A stretch of DNA of 64,000 bases from Alitta virens (taxonomy: Eukaryota; Annelida; Polychaeta; Phyllodocida; Nereididae). Below the pieces are notes generated by a model. That model was given only the letters and a program-made list of their open reading frames with translations. It searched no databases and was not told the origin of the DNA. The stretch covers positions 33,737,969-33,801,968 of the forward strand of contig OW028584.1 in the NCBI GenBank assembly GCA_932294295.1, given 5' to 3'. The translations under genes were made by a program, and so were the position numbers. Shown here piece by piece: positions 1 to 11,000 of the stretch (its first letter is position 1; every line of letters begins with the position of its first letter).

Positions 1-1270
1 TAGCCGCATCAGCACCAGGTGTCGTCATGAGTCAGTAACCACGCCTACTGGCTCCCTCTGTGGTCCATGTCAGACACTTTTCTGATCATGGCATGGCTCG
101 TGCCCAGCCGTTAAAAAAACCTTAATTAATTATGTCAACTAAACACTAAATCTGAGTCTAATAATGCAGTGGCCCTTTGGGCAAAGATAATACAGCCAAA
201 GTGTGACATGTTAAATATGATATAAATCATATATAAAATATATAATAATATTCTACTAAGTTGATCTGTGTCAAAAGTGTTGTATAAAGATGGTTGAGTT
301 TGCTTTTACAGGTATATGCTTTCTTCTTCCTATGTATTTCACAGTATCAAAAAAGTGAATTTAAATATCCTGCACGAGTTTGCCATTACTTTGTAATTGA
401 AGCAACAAGTGTCATGATAAGACCTGACTGAAGGAATTATTCTTATAGGCCTACTTATGCAGTTATATTCTTTATTTGTACTGTAACATAATTGCTAACA
501 TTTAATACACAATATGTATTTGATGCATAAATAACTGAACAGTCATGAAACTTATTGCAATGTGCTAAATGAGGTTTTAGTAGTAGCCATATTAGATAGA
601 TTATTGTTATTACTTCCTGCTATATATATTGCATAACTTTAGTAGTATAACATCTTCATCTCTGTAGTTCTATATTCCGATATTTTTTATATTTATTGTA
701 GATTTACCAGCAACATTCTGCGTTAAATAAAAATGTGAAATTTATATGAAGAGTTCACCGTCCACATATCTAATATGTCATGTCGCGTAATTATTTCTAA
801 ATTAAAAAAAAGCTTAAACATGACAACATCCTAATCAACAAAAAATTTGGTGTTGATAATATGCTACAGTCACCTCGCCAAGCATGCCCTATCAAATTTC
901 TTCGCTGCTCCACCTCTCCTAGGGCCTATCTGCAAAAAACATGCAATTTTCCACAGACACAAATAAAACAGCAAAACTGCAGGACATGCCAAAAGACTGT
1001 CAAAAGCCTAAAGGTATTGTCCAAAGTGGCAAATGGCTCGAGTCCAAGGCAGAAATTATAACCACAATCCTAAAGGCAAAGGCAAGACAATGCGGACCCT
1101 GTCAAGACTCTTTAACCACACTGCAAAAGATTCATTCCCAATATAAAGCCTGAGACACCAGACATTCCGACACAAACACTGCCGTACCCAAAACACTGAC
1201 ACCTAGTACCCCGGCTACAGATTAGCCTGACCCCTCTGCAAATACCGGATAATCCCGATCGAATCATCTT
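1..1270. other. AT-rich non-coding stretch
   Basis: No convincing gene, RNA or repeat was seen. Two short overlapping reading frames around 861-1153 have no recognisable motif and read like chance frames in Lys/Gln-rich sequence. Confidence 0.5.
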
Positions 1271-1428
1271 GGGTGGGTGGGTGATTATGGCTTTACGTCC
1301 TGTATTTCTGCACCAGTTGGGCTAATTAGGACAGGCAGAGACCATGGCAATGAGATGAAGAACGAAACAGCCATCCAACTTAGGCTCAACCGGGAATCGA
1401 ACCCAGGACCTAGCGGTTGGAAGTCCAG
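1271..1428 (-). mobile_element. tRNA-derived SINE, 5'-truncated
   Basis: Read on the minus strand, this matches the SINE family seen at 30629, 36584, 49256 and 50942. It has a box-B-like GGTTCGATTCC segment (one mismatch here), then a unique body, then a 3' end with a GGGT-type tail at 1271-1283. The tRNA-like head is cut short near 1428, before box A. I could not define a target-site duplication. It is an old, slightly diverged copy. Confidence 0.8.
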
Positions 1429-2059
1429 TTGGAAACATGAACTATATCGCAACTTGTGTGCCTCACACTAAGACCTCCCAGTACCCAGATCATGTTGTCT
1501 TAACGGCAGGCGATGTAGAGGACTACTATTTACCGACAGGATATACTCTGATTTAAACAGAATAAGGAAACTGACGAAAAAGTTTTACCCTTTTCAGTGG
1601 ACTCTCACCAGCTGGCAAAAACAGATGACAAAAGACTATCACGGACGTTAGTAGTAAAGGGTGGTGCTCTACAGCCATCAAAGGGAAGCCGCACAATCCA
1701 CTTGACTTTTGGTGAAACGGAGGTAGTAAGGTAGCAACATCAAAGGGAAACCCATTGTCTTTTGGAGAACAGGATGAAGTAGGGTAGTAATTAAATTTCA
1801 CACTCCAATGCATCCGGTGAAGCTAGGGTAGCTTATGTGAAGGAAGGGTAGGTAATAAATCGCACACCTGTCAAAGTCATCACGTCATAGGAAACCCCCA
1901 ATTCTAAAAATAGAAAATCCATTGCACCCTGCTGTGATGAAGTCATTTTCTAAAAATAACTCGCCATCCTGTAGCGGGCCAGCAGGCCAGCAGACCAGCA
2001 GGCCAGCATTGAAATCACCATCATAAAAGCGATTGGTACTCTTGTTCCTCATCATTGAA
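1429..2059 (+). promoter_or_regulatory. upstream region of the zinc-finger PolB gene with an 8-bp minisatellite
   Basis: There is no gene here. Several GTAGTAA/GTAGGTAA motifs lie between 1640 and 1860, a CACGTCAT motif lies near 1883, and GAAGTCATTTT lies near 1939. At 1977-2008 four 8-bp units of GGCCAGCA type stand in tandem (one reads GACCAGCA). A similar combination of a TGACGTCATTTTT motif followed by CAGC-rich repeats recurs at 15894-16187. That recurrence suggests, but does not prove, that both belong to the flanks of one element. Confidence 0.4.
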
Positions 2060-5000
2060 ATGGCAGAGAGCAGAGATGACGCTTTGATCAATGAATATTT
2101 TCAAAGTAACAATGGTCTCAGCGTGTACAATGATTTTAAACAAATGCTTCAAAATTTCACAAACTCGCACGATTTAATGCTATTCGCTCATAGAAACGAT
2201 CTAACCCAAGACCCTCAAGTTAAAGATAGACTTTCTCAATTCACTAGCAGTAGCAATTATCTGGTAACCGCATATGATGATTTCACACATATGATTCAAA
2301 ATTTCACAAATGAACAAGATTTAATACAGTTTGCACACAGAAACAATCTGATTGGGGATGCACAAATTCAAAGCAGACTTCAGCAGTTTAACAACCATCT
2401 TTACTGTCAAAAATGTTTCAAACAATTCACCAATAGAGTCTTTCAAGAACTACATCAAAGCAATTGCCAAGGTAATATTCCAATTCAAACAGTCACTCAT
2501 GATCCTTTTCCTGAATTCAATCAACCAGTACAACCAGTAAAACCACTACCGCATAACTGCAATGTTTGTGGTAAATCTTTCACCACTAGCTTTAAGAGGA
2601 ACACCCATCAAAAGAAATGTACAGGATTCAAAAAATGCGTACAATGTCATGCACAATTTACTTCAGTTTCTTTATTCGGTGTACATAAATGTCAGGAAAT
2701 GATGAAATGTCAGCACTGTAACAAACAATTTCAAAGTTTCTATGCAAAGCAAAGACACAAACTTAAATGTCAACTTCCTAAGAGAACAAAACACAAATTT
2801 ATTAGTCAAAAAAATAATCCAACTGATCTCCAACTACTGCAAAGTCTGCAGGTACCGCAGGTACCGCAGGTACCGCAGGTACCACAGCAGACTTTTTCGT
2901 GTCCAAATTGTTGCAAAACTTTTAAGAAAAAACCCTCATTAACCGAACACATGAAAGTTTGTGAGGGAGTGTTTGACTGTCAAAAATGTAAGAAAATTTT
3001 CACCAACAGCCTAGCTCATGATTCTCACTCGTGCGAAATTAAATGTCACTCATGTCACTCCATATTCAAATCAGAAAAAAGTTTTGGAAAACATATTTGT
3101 AAAAAAACTCGAAAAAGGACACTTACTGATTCACACAACACTGACAACACTGTGCAACCATGCAAACGAAGTTGTAATAGTGTACAAACAAATCAAACCG
3201 CAATTGTTCAGCCATGTGTTCAGTCAACCATTCAGTCACCTGTTCAGTCACCTGTTCAGTCAACCGTTCAGTCACGAGATGTGCTATGCGAAGTTTGTGG
3301 GAGGATTTTTAACTCTGAAAGAGCCCTGAGTGCCCATAAAAGTTATCACAAAAAAAATCATAGAATTAGATGTAGACGATGTTTAGAGGAATTTCAGGAT
3401 AGACACTCATTAAATATTCATGTAAGAGATTCTCATTTCCAACGAGGTAGAGCTCAAATAGTATCATTAGAAGATGAGAAATTGCAAGAATTTTACAATA
3501 GATACCACTCATTCATTTATGATAACCACGAATTAGGGCAACCGCAAAGCTTTTATAATTATCCAGTAGTTGAAGATTTCAGCATTGAAGACCTTATGGG
3601 TTTTGCTAACGAAATATTCGATGACCAAAGCCAATCCTTTAAGTTAAATCTATCTTTTGGATCCATTTTACAACATATCGAGTCTGGAAAATACCATTAT
3701 TTCAAAGCCTATTCTAATAATCCCCTATTTGATCTACCCATTAGCATTTCAAATAGAGCAGATTTAGAGAAGCTCAGAGAACAACTGACTGAGATAGACG
3801 TTACAGCACATATTACTAAAGAGAGGCCTTCCACGAAGTGGAAATTAGTTCTTATAACAAATGTTAGATTCTACATTACTTCAACAGGGTTCCCGTTAGG
3901 ATCGGGTGAACTACCCAAATATATCAGAAATAGTAAATCAATTATGTCCCTCACGCATAGTTTTAAGAACCAAAACAAATTTCAGGATAACTTATGTCTG
4001 TTTAGATGCATAGCATTCCACAAACACAGAGATCTATATAAAAAGACTGAACATTTCGAAGAGAAAGTTCACAAATATTACCAAGAATTCGCAAACGCTT
4101 GCGAGCAAGATTTGGAAGGAGGAGTTGACCTGCAGTTAATTCCAGATTTTGAGAAATTTTTTCAGTTAAACGTCAACATATTTTCTTTACACGAAGATGA
4201 AACTGCACACCCCATATTTAAATCAGCTCATAGATATGTCAACAGTATGAATTTGAATCTTTACCAGCATCACTTATCATATATCACTGATATTAATAGA
4301 TATTGTAGTAAATATCAATGCTCAAACTGTGAAAAACACTTCAAAACTTTCTTCATATGTAAAAGACACAGCCAAACTTGCACATTAGCAACGAAATATC
4401 AATTTCCGGGTGGTTTTTACGATATGAAACGAAATATTTTTGAGCAGTTAGAAGAATTTGGAATAGATGTCTCCAATGATGAACGATTTTACGAATATTT
4501 TATAGTCTACGATTTCGAGGCATATTTGAAAAAAATAGAGAATGATTCCGTAGAAAATACAATGATTACAGCAGAGCACATTCCAATTAGCGTTAGTATT
4601 TGTAGTAATGTCCCAGACTTTGAAGAAGCTCACTGTATTGTCGAACAAGATCGCGAGACGCTTGTGAAGGCAATGCTCGCATATATGACTAGAATTCAAT
4701 CAACCGCGCAAGCGCTTGTTCAAGAAAAACTTAGTTTTGTAATGCAGGAACTGGAATCTCAATTGAATACTTGGAATACTGAAGTAGATGAGAAAGAAAG
4801 CTTCAATGCCATAATGCGTACAAAAATCCAAAACATGATTGACGCATTCGAACATTATTACACTCAGATTCCAGTTTTAGGTTTTAACTCTGCAAAGTAT
4901 GACATAAATTTAATCAAAAGAGAAATAGCTAGATGTCTAGAATTGCACAATTCAGAACGCAAGTTTATAGTCAAGAAAAACAGTTCATACTCCTGTCTTG

Positions 5001-7393
5001 CTAATGAGAGTTTTAGATTCTTAGATGTGATAAACTACTTAGCACCGGGCATGAGTTATTCTAGCTTCTTAAAAGCTTTTAAAATTCAAGAACAGAAAGG
5101 ATATTTTCCATACGAATTTTTTGATGATCCCTCCAAGTTAGATTATCCAGAATTACCTCCGTACGAAGCGTTCTACTCTAACCTAAAGCAATGTAATGTC
5201 CTGGAGACATTTGAAAATTACCAATGGTTGAAAACAGTTTGGATGAGCGAAAATATGAGTTGTTTTAAAGATTTTCTTATATGGTATAATAATTTAGATG
5301 TGACACCATTCGTTAAAGCAGTTATGAAGCTGCAAGACTTTTATAAGGTTAAGCGAATAGATATTTTCAAAAGCTCCATTAGTGTCCCAGGAATTGCTAG
5401 GCAATTAGTTTTTCAGAGTGCAGAGAAAAATGGTGCCTATTTTTCTCTGATTGACCAAAAAAATTCTGACCTTTACTTCTCCTATTTACAGAATATAATT
5501 GGAGGAGCTTCTATTATTTTTCACAGACAAGCTCAGAGAGATAAGACATTTATTCGGGGTGGTAATAATCGGGTGAAGAGAATAATAGGATATGACGCTA
5601 ATGTGTTATATCTATACGCCTTCAGCAAAGAATTTCCAGTGGGTTCATTCATTAGAAGACACGCGAAAGATAAATTTAAACCCGTGGTGAGGGATAGATA
5701 TGATAACATGTTCTATTGGATGGATTATTTAAGTCATAAAAGAAATCTAAAGATTTGGCATAAACGAAATGGAAATAAGGAAAAGAGAGATGGTCGTTTC
5801 TTTGCTGATAGAGTATCTTGTTCAAATAATATAACTAAAATATATCAATACGATGGTTGCTATTTCCACCATCACGGTGGTGATTGTCCTCTAATGAATA
5901 AAAATTTATCTGAGAAAGAAAAGAAAAAAGGGTTACTCGCGCAGAAAAGAAGACAAGATAGGAATAACTACTACAAAAAGTTAGGATACGAAGTTGAGGA
6001 AATATGGGAATGCAAATTTCTGAAAATGATTAAAGATACTCCGGACTTGCAAAAATTTGTAGAAAACCAAAGACCCAAGTTTTTCAAAAAACATAAGAAA
6101 ACTCTGACCGAAAAGGAAATTTTAGAAGCGGTGAAACGGGATGAACTATTCGGTATGGTAGAAGTAGACATCGCAGTCACCAAAAAATGGGGACAAGGTT
6201 TCAAACAGCCGGATAACTTGACACCATACGAATATTTTAGTGAGATGTCACCGATATTTTGCACTACCGATATTCCATTCGAAGTAATAGGTGAACATAT
6301 GCAAAATTTTGCTCGTGATTCAGGAATGAATACAAAACCTAGAAGACTGTTGGTAGGAGGAATGAAAGCTAGGAAAATGCTATTTGCTACACCTTTGTTG
6401 AAATGGTATTTAGAGCACGGTTTAGTCGTATCCAAAATTCACCAAGTCATAGAATATAACAGAATGAAGTGCTTTCAGGAATTTGTTAGCGATGTGACAG
6501 AGGCCAGGAGAGCGGGAGATAGAGATCCAGATTTATCAATAATTGCCGATTTATCAAAACTTATAGGAAATTCCGCCTATGGATCAACTTTCCTTAATAA
6601 ACTGAAGCAGTCGGATGTTAGATATGTAGAAGGTGAGAATGAGGCTTGCCTCAAAGCTAACGAGAAAGGATTCAAATCCATGACCCAACTTTCCGATGAT
6701 TACGAATTTTATGAAATCGAATCTCAAAAAAACAAGATTAAGTTAGATTTACCAATTCAAATAGGTTTTTTCATTCTGCAATATGCCAAGTTAAGAATGT
6801 TAGAATTCTATTACGATTTTCTCTGTAAATACGTTCCTAGAGATAAGTTTCAAATGCTTCAGATGGATACGGACAGCAATTACTTTTCAATAGCAGGGGA
6901 AACATTGCAAGATGTGATTAAACCAGAACTCTTAGATGAATATAAACATAAGTTAAATGGATATTGTTCGGTTAGAGACGTTGATGCTGAAACTCATTGG
7001 TTTCCAAGAACTTGTTGCCCAGAACACACTAAATATGATAATCGTTGCCCCGGGTTATTTAAACGTGAATACGAAGGTGAGATATTCTATGGACTCTGTT
7101 CTAAAACCTATATCGTAGCCGACAAAGACCATTGTAAGTTTAGTTCTAAAGGTATATCCAAAAACAGAGTCAAAAACCCTCTAGAAATATTTAAAAGCGT
7201 TTTGGAGACTAAGGAAAGTCGTAGCTCTACCAATGTAGGATTTATCAGTAAAAGTAATACTATTTTCACGTACCAACAGAATAGAGCCGGATTCGCTTAT
7301 TTTTATCCTAAAAGGGAAGTATTAGCTGATGGTATCTCAACCAAACCCTTAGATATAATATTAGAACCGATACGAACGAAGTATTTCAGGTAA
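2060..7393 (+). CDS. zinc-finger / OTU-like / protein-primed DNA polymerase B fusion (Polinton/adintovirus type)
   Basis: Uninterrupted 1777-aa frame; the first in-frame ATG (2060) is taken as the start because the nine upstream codons contain no ATG. Order of parts: a duplicated 40-residue module at about 22-61 and 71-110 (shared LMLFAHRN/LIQFAHRN type core); an array of C2H2-like zinc fingers at about 115-456; a domain at about 640-740 with DNLCLFRC and a later HHLSYI, resembling the Cys and His boxes of OTU proteases and typical of Polinton PolB N-termini (inference); another C2H2 finger at about 754-774; exonuclease motifs YDFEAYL (about 816) and GFNSAKYDINL (about 939); polymerase motif A YDANVLYLYA (about 1175); an insertion with DGCYFHHHGGDC and IWECKF; motif B IGNSAYGSTF (about 1500); and motif C MDTDSNYF (about 1602). 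Protein-primed family B enzymes replicate linear DNAs with terminal proteins. The long open frame suggests a young or selected gene. Terminal repeats of its element were not found. Confidence 0.85.
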   Translation: MAESRDDALINEYFQSNNGLSVYNDFKQMLQNFTNSHDLMLFAHRNDLTQDPQVKDRLSQFTSSSNYLVTAYDDFTHMIQNFTNEQDLIQFAHRNNLIGDAQIQSRLQQFNNHLYCQKCFKQFTNRVFQELHQSNCQGNIPIQTVTHDPFPEFNQPVQPVKPLPHNCNVCGKSFTTSFKRNTHQKKCTGFKKCVQCHAQFTSVSLFGVHKCQEMMKCQHCNKQFQSFYAKQRHKLKCQLPKRTKHKFISQKNNPTDLQLLQSLQVPQVPQVPQVPQQTFSCPNCCKTFKKKPSLTEHMKVCEGVFDCQKCKKIFTNSLAHDSHSCEIKCHSCHSIFKSEKSFGKHICKKTRKRTLTDSHNTDNTVQPCKRSCNSVQTNQTAIVQPCVQSTIQSPVQSPVQSTVQSRDVLCEVCGRIFNSERALSAHKSYHKKNHRIRCRRCLEEFQDRHSLNIHVRDSHFQRGRAQIVSLEDEKLQEFYNRYHSFIYDNHELGQPQSFYNYPVVEDFSIEDLMGFANEIFDDQSQSFKLNLSFGSILQHIESGKYHYFKAYSNNPLFDLPISISNRADLEKLREQLTEIDVTAHITKERPSTKWKLVLITNVRFYITSTGFPLGSGELPKYIRNSKSIMSLTHSFKNQNKFQDNLCLFRCIAFHKHRDLYKKTEHFEEKVHKYYQEFANACEQDLEGGVDLQLIPDFEKFFQLNVNIFSLHEDETAHPIFKSAHRYVNSMNLNLYQHHLSYITDINRYCSKYQCSNCEKHFKTFFICKRHSQTCTLATKYQFPGGFYDMKRNIFEQLEEFGIDVSNDERFYEYFIVYDFEAYLKKIENDSVENTMITAEHIPISVSICSNVPDFEEAHCIVEQDRETLVKAMLAYMTRIQSTAQALVQEKLSFVMQELESQLNTWNTEVDEKESFNAIMRTKIQNMIDAFEHYYTQIPVLGFNSAKYDINLIKREIARCLELHNSERKFIVKKNSSYSCLANESFRFLDVINYLAPGMSYSSFLKAFKIQEQKGYFPYEFFDDPSKLDYPELPPYEAFYSNLKQCNVLETFENYQWLKTVWMSENMSCFKDFLIWYNNLDVTPFVKAVMKLQDFYKVKRIDIFKSSISVPGIARQLVFQSAEKNGAYFSLIDQKNSDLYFSYLQNIIGGASIIFHRQAQRDKTFIRGGNNRVKRIIGYDANVLYLYAFSKEFPVGSFIRRHAKDKFKPVVRDRYDNMFYWMDYLSHKRNLKIWHKRNGNKEKRDGRFFADRVSCSNNITKIYQYDGCYFHHHGGDCPLMNKNLSEKEKKKGLLAQKRRQDRNNYYKKLGYEVEEIWECKFLKMIKDTPDLQKFVENQRPKFFKKHKKTLTEKEILEAVKRDELFGMVEVDIAVTKKWGQGFKQPDNLTPYEYFSEMSPIFCTTDIPFEVIGEHMQNFARDSGMNTKPRRLLVGGMKARKMLFATPLLKWYLEHGLVVSKIHQVIEYNRMKCFQEFVSDVTEARRAGDRDPDLSIIADLSKLIGNSAYGSTFLNKLKQSDVRYVEGENEACLKANEKGFKSMTQLSDDYEFYEIESQKNKIKLDLPIQIGFFILQYAKLRMLEFYYDFLCKYVPRDKFQMLQMDTDSNYFSIAGETLQDVIKPELLDEYKHKLNGYCSVRDVDAETHWFPRTCCPEHTKYDNRCPGLFKREYEGEIFYGLCSKTYIVADKDHCKFSSKGISKNRVKNPLEIFKSVLETKESRSSTNVGFISKSNTIFTYQQNRAGFAYFYPKREVLADGISTKPLDIILEPIRTKYFR

Positions 7394-7484
7394 AAAATTT
7401 ATTATAAATATTAAAAAAAATTATTATAAATATTAAAAAAAAACACAAATTTTCACAATAAGAATAAAATAAAATTAACAATAT

Positions 7485-7764
7485 TTATAAAGACGATTCG
7501 GCGTATCGTTTGGTTCTTGTCGATTGGGTGGCGTGGACGTAGGCGATAGCGGGTGGGGTAGAGGAGCGACGAGATGGGGAGTGAGCCGATGGGGAGTGAG
7601 CCGATGGGGAGCGAGCCGGGGATCTGGGACCGGGAGTGAGAAGAGTTGGGAAACTCCATCGGTGTGGGTTGGATGGGGAGATTGGGAGGGTTGGGATGGT
7701 AAATACCGGGGTATTACCCCTTACGGAATCATCTCCGGTATAGCTCCCTTCCAAGTCTCGGTTT
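7485..7764 (-). CDS. Ser/Pro/Arg-rich small protein or 3'-terminal exon, unrecognised
   Basis: A minus-strand open frame with no ATG. A good splice acceptor (CTTTTCAG) precedes it at 7765-7772, so it may be a last exon. The product has a PVFTIPTLPISPSNPH stretch, then three SPSAH-like repeats encoded by a 15-bp minisatellite at about 7571-7617, and a basic end (RTKRYAESSL). It lies tail-to-tail with the PolB gene, about 90 bp from its stop. A small basic virion-type protein is possible, but there is no direct support. The opposite strand is also open, so the coding strand is uncertain. Confidence 0.3.
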
Positions 7765-8038
7765 CTGAAAAGAAAAAGGATTATTTTTGAGATATTTTTC
7801 TATATGATTGAGTAATAGTTATAAATACACACAGAATTATCCAGAATACTTGTGAAAATAAACCTACTGCTCCGTTTCCGTCGATGCATTTTGAGTAAAT
7901 GCTGACAACCTCTCAGCGCAAAAGTGAACAATTTTCTTTGTCCTGGCTGCACCCTAAGTGTGTGTGTGAGTTATTGTTTAACGCCTCATCAGCACCTGAG
8001 TGGGCTATGTAGAGGCTCTCTAGGTTAAGATTGATTAT

Positions 8039-11000
8039 CTATATTTGGTAGTAGAAACCAGAAGCATATAAAAAATCAATAATTGTCTGGGTTGGATATC
8101 TAGTAAAGAGATGTTGTAAGGTAGTAGCTTGAAACAGAGGTCTTCTAATGCCTTGTAAGTGGATGCAATCTAATAAAATATGTTTGATTGTTAGGGGGCG
8201 CCGACAACTCTGGCATACCGGTGCCGGTTCATTGACTAAAAGGTGTAAATGTGTAAGTCTTGAATGTCCTATGAGGCATCTGTGATATATTCCTTGATCT
8301 TTGCGAGTATTGAACCTACTCGGTATTTTATTTTGAATGCAAGGTAAGATTGAATGCAACTTGTTGTTATTACATTCATTCCATTGTCTTTGCCAGCAAG
8401 ACATGATAAAAGATTTTATAGTCATTTTAAAATCAGTGTATGGAATGGTAAAATCAGTTATCTCTTTTGTAAGAGCCCTTTTTGCTGCCAGGTCTGCTTT
8501 TTCATTCCCTTCAATGCCAGCGTGTCCAGGAATCCAGCAGAATACTATGTCTTTGTATTCGTGAAGATAGAAATACTTAATCAGAACATCTAAGATCCCA
8601 GGGTTATCAAGTTGTTTATTTTGGATTGCTTGAAGAGCAGATTTGGAATCAGAACAGATAACATAACGATCTGATTCTGAGTCCTCGATGTTCTTTAAGG
8701 CAAGGTAAATAGCTGTTAATTCTGCAGTATATATTGAGCAGTGGTCTGGAAGACGACATTCTGCTATAACGGTTTTATAAGAAGTGACAGCACAGCCTAC
8801 TCGTCTTTCCATTTTTGAGCCATCTGTGTATAGAAATTTGTACGATTCGTATTTAAACCTTATACTATAAAATAGGTTTTGATAGTCTACCGGATTGGTT
8901 TCGCTTTTCTTAAGCTCTGCCAAATCCAGTATAACTTTCGGGACTGGGAGAATCCATGGCGGAATGGGTGGTACTTCCGTCTCGGCAATGATTGTAGTAT
9001 CAATTTTTGCAGCCTCAAGATAGAATTTCATGCGTAATCCCAGTGGTCGAATGGCGTTTGAACGAGATTCATAATGATGCATGTATTTTGGATGAAATAT
9101 TACATCATATGTTGGATTTGTTGGAGTTGAAGCTACCTTTAGTATGTATTGCATGGATAACTTGATACGACGAAGGGAAAGTGGAGGTTCCCCTGCCAGT
9201 ACATATAAGCTCTCTACAGGAGATGTACGAAAAGCTCTTAAGCTTAGTCGCAACCCTTGATGATGTACAGAATTCAGGCATTTTAGATAAGATGGTCTGG
9301 CGGAGCCATATACCACAGAACCATAATCAAGTCGAGAACGAGTAATTGCTCGATAGAGACGAAGGAGGACCGTTGTGTCCCCACCCCAATTATATTTGCT
9401 CACTACTTTAAGGAGGTTCATTGATTTCAGGCACTTTGCTTTCAGTGCTTTGATATGCGGAATGAAAGACAATTTGGAGTCAAAGAGTACACCCAAAAAT
9501 TTTGTTTCATTCACCACTTTTATTTGACAGTTGTCAATTATTAGTGATGGATCTGGATGGTTTGATCGTAAGTAATAGAAAGGCAGACAAACTGTCTTCT
9601 GTTTAGAGAACTTGAAGCCATTTTCGAGTGACCATTTGTGAATCCTATTCAAATTTAATTGCAGTTGTCGTTCTATGGTTGGCATATATCTGGAACGATA
9701 TGCAATGAGGAAATCGTCAACATATAGGGACGACATGAGATTTTCTGAGATGGAATTTACTATACTGTTGATTTTGACGTTAAAGAGGGTGGGCGAGAGA
9801 ATACTACCCTGAGGGACTCCATTCTCCTGAGAGTAGGGGCTTGACATCGTTGATCCCACTCGGACCTTAAAGAAGCGATCCTGTAGGAAGGATCCGATGA
9901 AAACTGGAAGGCGACCTCGAAGCCCTAGGTCGTGGAGATCTTTCATTATTCCATATTTCCATGTAGTGTCATAAGCTTTTTCTAGGTCAAAGAATATGGC
10001 TACTACGTGTTCTCTGTTAATGAAAGCATCTCTAACATAAGTTTCCAGTCTGACTAAATGATCTAATGTGCTCCTGTGACGGCGAAATCCAGATTGGAAC
10101 TCTGTAATAAGCTGGTTCGACTCCAGGAACCAAACCAGTCTATCAGTAACAATTCGCTCCATTGTCTTACATAGACAACTGGTTAAGGCTATTGGTCGAT
10201 AATTCATAGGATCACTATGATCCTTCCCCGGCTTGGGAATTGGGATGACCGTGGCTTGTTTCCACAGGGATGGAAGACATCCCTTCTCCCAAATTTGATT
10301 AAAGATATACAGTAATGTTTTTAAAGAGGATTGAGGTAGGTGTTTTAAGATTTGATAATGTATATTATCAGGGCCTGTTGCAGAGTCAGTCGCTTTTAAG
10401 ATGACCTTCTGAAGTTCTTCTAAGGTGATGTAGCAGTTATAATCTTCGCTGTTATCAGACTGTATATTTAGGGTTAATCTCTCAGCTTGAGCCTTATAAC
10501 ATTGAAATTCTCTCGTATAGTTCTCCGATGAGGAGTTGTATGCAAACTGTTCTCCTAACCCGTTTGATATTTGTTCTGGTGAGGAGAGATGTTCTCCATT
10601 CACTTCTAGAATGCTTACATGCGAAGCTAGGTTCTTTCCTTCAATCTTCTTAATCATTTTCCAGACTTTATTGCTAGGAGTTCTTTCAGTGAGTCTGGAG
10701 ACATAGTCTCTCCAGCAACTACGTTTTTTTTGCCTGACAATTCTACGCGCTTTGGCTTTCAGGCACTTAAAATTATTCAGATTGTTGATGGTCGGCTGTG
10801 ATTTAAAAATTCTGAGGGCTTTCTTACGGTTTTTAATAGCTTCTCTTACTTCGTCATCAAACCAAGGTCTTGCACTACGTTTAGAATTATTTTTTGTCAT
10901 CGGAATTGTTTTATTGGCTATATCAGTAATATCATCAGTAAAATCTTCAACGAGATTATTACAATTCCTATAATGAGACATAGTAATTGTTTTTAAGCAG

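Noticed and set aside
5971..6435. 154-aa minus-strand frame inside the PolB gene
   Set aside because: Antisense shadow of the polymerase coding frame without any motif.
7524..7790. Gly/Trp/Arg-rich plus-strand protein after PolB
   Set aside because: Produced by the 15-bp minisatellite; the minus-strand frame has a better acceptor and composition, and even that is weak.
10752..10973. Plus-strand frames within the LINE (also 8337, 12787, 16895, 18622, 20656)
   Set aside because: Shadows of minus-strand ORF1 and ORF2, repeated at the same place in each LINE copy.
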